DNA from: Callorhinus ursinus
Taxonomy: Eukaryota > Chordata > Mammalia > Carnivora > Otariidae
Reading direction: 5' to 3'
DNA length: 64,000 nt
Assembly (NCBI RefSeq): GCF_003265705.1
Contig: NW_020312788.1
Location: 8,038,695 to 8,102,694 of the forward strand
The notes beneath the pieces were generated by a model. The model searched no databases. It saw nothing but the letters and a program-made list of their open reading frames with translations, and was not told where the DNA came from. Below are positions 60,190 through 64,000 of this stretch, piece after piece. A program made the translations under genes and the position numbers. Each line of letters opens with the position of its first letter. The stretch's first letter is position 1.

Positions 60190-62109
60190 TTTTAAATGTA
60201 CCATCTCACACCTGCTTTCTTTTAAACAGATATTAATTTTAGTTTCTAGATAAACAAGCCTAGAGAATGTGCCCATGGTTCTAGTACAACTCTTACTGAA
60301 TAAGCCATGTGATCTACATGTAAATTCCAAAATACATCAATTTTTAGTTATTAGATTGCTTTGGGATAAATTCCCTAAATATTATGAAATGTTTACATCA
60401 GTTTTTCTTTTGATTCTAATATTATTTAATTATTTCCATATGTCTTCAATTTGTAAGTACAAGGTATGATGATAGAAATGAATTGTGATTTACAAATGAT
60501 TTTTTAAAAAATCCATTTTGACAAATGATTTAAAGGGGCTAAGAAATTTAACTCATTTATTTTAGGTCTTATCCATGTTAATTTTGTCAAAGCCCAGGTT
60601 TTCAAAAATATGAGAACCTCTCCAACCCTACTTCAAATCAGTTTGATTAACTCCAGCCCTTTGGTTAAGAGGGCAGAGAACAACAACAAACAATTTCTGT
60701 AGGCTTTTGGTATCTTTGTATACTCTGCCTAGCCAGAAAGCCATTTTGCCTTCAGTCACCTACAGAGCCCAAATGGGGGTCATGATTTTAGAGACAGCTG
60801 GCTAACACTCAGTCTCAAAACATCAGGGAACCTGGGAAGGGGGACTGAAAAAAAATTATTTTCTCCCATTGCCTGGGTTCTTGTTCTGTCTTATGCAGCC
60901 AGAAAGAGAAAGTCTGACTGGATGAGGCTGGGGATTTGTCTTTTTTTTTTTTTTTTTAAATCCGGTATTTAAAAGTAATAATTCTTCCAAAAAACACAGC
61001 ATCTGAAATGTTGACCCTGACTTTCACTCTGAATCAAAGCATACAACTCATAAAGAACAGGCTATAATTTCTGTACAACCAAATGTTCCATTTCAATTCA
61101 GCTTAAACTCATGGGAGAAAAAATAATGTCCATAATGTCTTTCCCTGAGATTTCAATAACTTGATTGCTTTTCTAATTGACTTTTTTTTTTTTTTTGGTT
61201 GAACACATTAAAGTAAGAATAATGCTTTGCCAGTATTTTTTTACCTTTTAATTCTTAAATCTATACTCACCTGCCTCCCCGAAAAATAGGTACATTTCTC
61301 TAGGGGAACTAAACTACAGAAAATATTATATGATTTAGTCAAGGCCAAACATAATTTCAGGGTTAGGGAGGCATAACAGGATGTCCAAAACTATATTTTT
61401 ACCCTGGAAAATACTATCCTAATATTTTTTCAGAAAGTTCACATATATTGTTATTTGCTAATCTTATAGTTTTCACTGTAACCCTTTAAAATACATTTGA
61501 ATGGCAGGAGTCACAGTGTTATCATAAATTGATATTTCACACCTTTGCATGTTTCCATAACATAATAAAAAATAAATAATTAGTTAAAAAACCTTTCTAT
61601 TATTTTTTCCCTGCCCTTTTCTAAGAAACTCACATATAATTTTGAACATTTGGCAGGTTGATTACTTGATTAAAGCACCGTTTCTCCCATTTCTGCCATT
61701 TTTTTAAGAATACATATGGTGCCTCAGAAGTGCTAGAAGTTCTGGCCACAAGGTAATTGAGTCACTGTTTCAAATGACTTCTGTTATCCTCCAAGTACCT
61801 TGGTGGCTATGGTAATAGGTCATTCCTGTCTAGTAGAAGTCAATGTTAGTCCTAGGCCAAATTGTGAAGTAGTTAAATTTAAATTTTATGCTTCTTTATT
61901 TCTTATATCCGTTTTAAAATACCTACTCTTTAAAAAGAGATTGTTATTGCGTAAACATTATATATAAGGTTTAACATCATTTGTGTTTAAATATAGATGA
62001 GTCCTTTGAAATTGGTTGTTTTAATGCAAAAACTCTCTATGAAATAATGAAATAGTTAAGATATTGATCCAAATTATTTCCTCCTCTGATATTTCGTATT
62101 TGGGCCAAT
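60190..62109. other. Unique DNA, no gene recognised
   Basis: No transposon recognised apart from T-runs (60941-60957, 61181-61197) and a 20-base match to the L1 3' terminus near 61559. No coding evidence. Confidence 0.4.
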
Positions 62110-62300
62110 TGTGTTCTCTCAAGTATACATGCTTAAATCCTTGAACTTTGCTTACACTCTCTGTGATTTAGGTGTCTCATATATAAAGTAGAGGTAATAA
62201 TGGTAGGCACTTCGTGGCTTGTTGTGGGGGTCAAATGGGATATCACATAATGCATGGTGTACAGTAATAGCTACTGCCAACTATGATTAGCTATTGTTAT
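62110..62300 (+). repeat. MIR SINE
   Basis: 'ctctgtgatttaggtgtctc', 'ataaagtagaggtaataatg', 'ggtcaaatgggatatcacat' and 'gtacagtaatagctactgcc' follow the sense MIR core and tail. Confidence 0.75.
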
Positions 62301-62454
62301 TATTTACCTCCTACTACTATACATAATTTGCTATGAAAACTGCTCTTTCTTTTGAATATCTATCCTATTCAACACTTTTTTTTCATCCTTCATACCCTAC
62401 CCTGACGATGTCTCATGTGCTTGCTGCTTTCCTCAATTAGTGCTACATAATACT

Positions 62455-62760
62455 CTTTGCACAAGCATTTATTAAGTTCCTACAAAGATCTAGTATATTT
62501 TGGGAACCCTGGATTTCCAAAGATGAATTAAATGCTATCCCTCAAGAAACATTTGGGCTAATGAGGAAAAAAGAAAATAGGCAAAGATTTACAATTAATA
62601 TGACTAAAGAAAATCAAAAGGAAAAAAGAGAAAAAAAACAAAAACAAAAAAACCTAACCTGGTAATAGTAACAGTTGAGAGAAGGTACTCCAGACACAGA
62701 GATCAGCTTGTTTTAGGGGCCAGAGTGTTAAGACAGAAAGAAGAATTAGAGATCGCAGTG
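62455..62760 (-). repeat. L2 LINE fragment
   Basis: 'caagcatttattaagttcct', 'aaagatgaattaaatgctat' and 'ccctcaagaaacatttgggc' follow the antisense L2 3' end. An A-rich patch lies at 62615-62650. Confidence 0.55.
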
Positions 62761-63736
62761 CTTTAAATTCATGAATAATAATTTAACTGGGAATTTGACT
62801 TTTTTTCTTTCAAATATTGGAACACATGTCTTGAATTCTTTCTTATTACATCTACAGTGCACTAACTATTTGACAGATGATTATGAGGTAATTGTTGCAA
62901 TTATTTTTAGAATATTTTTAAGCAATTCAAGCAAATGATGAGTAGTATCATTTGAGGCACAATATTTCAATTGATTGCACTAAAGTGATAACACATTATA
63001 TTCAAGGTGGGAACCAGATGTCTCTACCTGATGGCATGTCATTTATTTGACAAAACAAATTGATATTATACAACTTATTTTACTACCATGGCTAATCTAT
63101 GCATAATATAGTATAATAGCCTCAGAATTTCAGTACTCTGGCAGGAAGGAGGGAGATACTGAATAGAGATCTAGCTTTTTCTGATTTCCAAAGAGAATAT
63201 TGTGCTTATCATAATCAGTAATAACAGCGGCAATGATAGTAATGTATTGAATTTGTTTATGATTCATGCAGGCTGATATTTCTCTGTTCTTTCTTTAAAA
63301 GAATCTAACGTGGAAAACAATATTTTATCACTTTGTAATGCCCTTTAGAAATTGAAATTGGTTGAACTATAAAATGCCGATGAGTAACAGGATAGAATCT
63401 TTAATTTGATCTTAAATGTTTATGAGGTTAAACTCCAACCCTTAAGCCTAATTTCAGATTGTGTAGTTACTGGCTTTTAGAGGTGTTTTGGAGGGTTATG
63501 AGATTATATTTTGAAGACAACATTTTGTATGTGCAAAATAGCTGTTTCTAGCAGAATCTAGCCTGTCTGAACTCTTCTGTCAGTATCATTTTTTCTAGGC
63601 ACTTAGTGCTGAAAATAGTAATAGGTAAAATAATTTTTAAAAGATGAATACTATGTAAATGGATTTCAACCAGGATGATTTTTGTAATGGTCTGTAAGCA
63701 CTTTTGAACATTTCCAAGTAGACAATTATATATATA
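62761..63736. other. Unique AT-rich DNA
   Basis: No gene or repeat recognised. Confidence 0.45.
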
Positions 63737-63820
63737 TATATGTATTTGCTAAATATAATAATTCTTTTTTTATATTTATATTTATATTTATATATGTATT
63801 TGCTAAATATAATAATTCTT
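63737..63820. repeat. 54-bp tandem duplication
   Basis: tgtatttgctaaatataata followed by attctt occurs at 63741-63766 and again, unchanged, at 63795-63820, separated by TTTATA units. An exact local duplication mediated by the AT-rich flanks is the simplest reading. Confidence 0.9.
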
Positions 63821-64000
63821 CAGGTGACTCATCGATGATATACAACTAGCAACATTTTTATTATGCATATCCTACAGAAAAAAATTTCGATGTTTATACT
63901 AGATAAACTATAAATAAAATCCAAACCACGGAAATGAGAATGTCCTAATTTATTTATATTTGACAATATCCAAAATAGCTTTCTTTCTCTTGTTCCCCAA

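Noticed and set aside
61555..61580. 'ataacataataaaaaataaa' resembling the L1 3' terminus
   Set aside because: A match of about 20 bases in AT-rich DNA, without target duplication or other L1 sequence, is not enough to call an insertion.
1..64000. CRISPR array, prokaryotic operon or phage-type system
   Set aside because: There is no spaced identical repeat array and no dense coding. The repeat content is entirely mammalian.

Overview
This window looks like non-coding DNA of a mammal, most probably a caniform carnivoran. The strongest evidence is the set of about fifteen carnivore tRNA-derived SINEs (CAN-SINE/SINEC), each with the 'GGGCGCCTGGGTGGCTCAG' head, a 'GGTCATGATC' stretch, a CT-rich tract and an (AAATAA)n tail. 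Their middle section lacks the insert I associate with cat-type SINEs. Several copies have the variant 'GGAGTCC...GATCGAGTCCC', which I associate from memory with arctoids (seals, mustelids, bears); I could not check this. No host protein-coding exon, rRNA, tRNA gene, CRISPR array or prokaryotic feature can be supported. The sequence is AT-rich and behaves like an intron or intergenic desert.

Layout. 1-11 kb: mostly unique DNA, with an LTR-like segment, an L2 remnant and a purine microsatellite. 11-17 kb: a SINE, MIR fragments, a medium-reiteration repeat, a pyrimidine microsatellite and a 354-bp AT-rich palindrome (16247-16600). 17-28.5 kb: a nested LINE block. A nearly full-length L1 on the minus strand (17474-23430) has a CpG-containing 5' UTR and broken ORF1 and ORF2. 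It lies inside an older antisense L1 (about 16990-17473 plus 23440-26460), which is followed head-to-head by an old sense L1 (26465-28520). 28.5-36 kb: AT-rich DNA, an old repeat and a third antisense L1 (31800-34940). 36-45 kb: SINEs, an L1 remnant split by a Tigger-like DNA transposon at a TA site, an L2, further L1 pieces and a short young L1 3' end (44786-45076). 45.8-49.5 kb: an ancient repeat split by an antisense L1, itself split by several SINEs, then a hAT-type element. 49.5-64 kb: more unique DNA with scattered SINE, MIR and L2 copies, an inverted second copy of the Tigger-like element, and a CpG-bearing stretch near 51.3-52.5 kb.

The L1 is the only protein-coding entity that can be recognised. 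Its ORF1p (RNA-binding chaperone) and ORF2p (endonuclease and reverse transcriptase) are both disrupted, so the copy is dead. Enzymes of the same family made by intact copies would have mobilised the SINEs, which explains the target-site duplications around many of them. I found no convincing new biological system. The best leads are the palindrome, the nested insertions that supply internal empty-site controls, a long antisense ORF in the L1 5' UTR, the tail-only microsatellite insertion and the CpG-retaining unique region.
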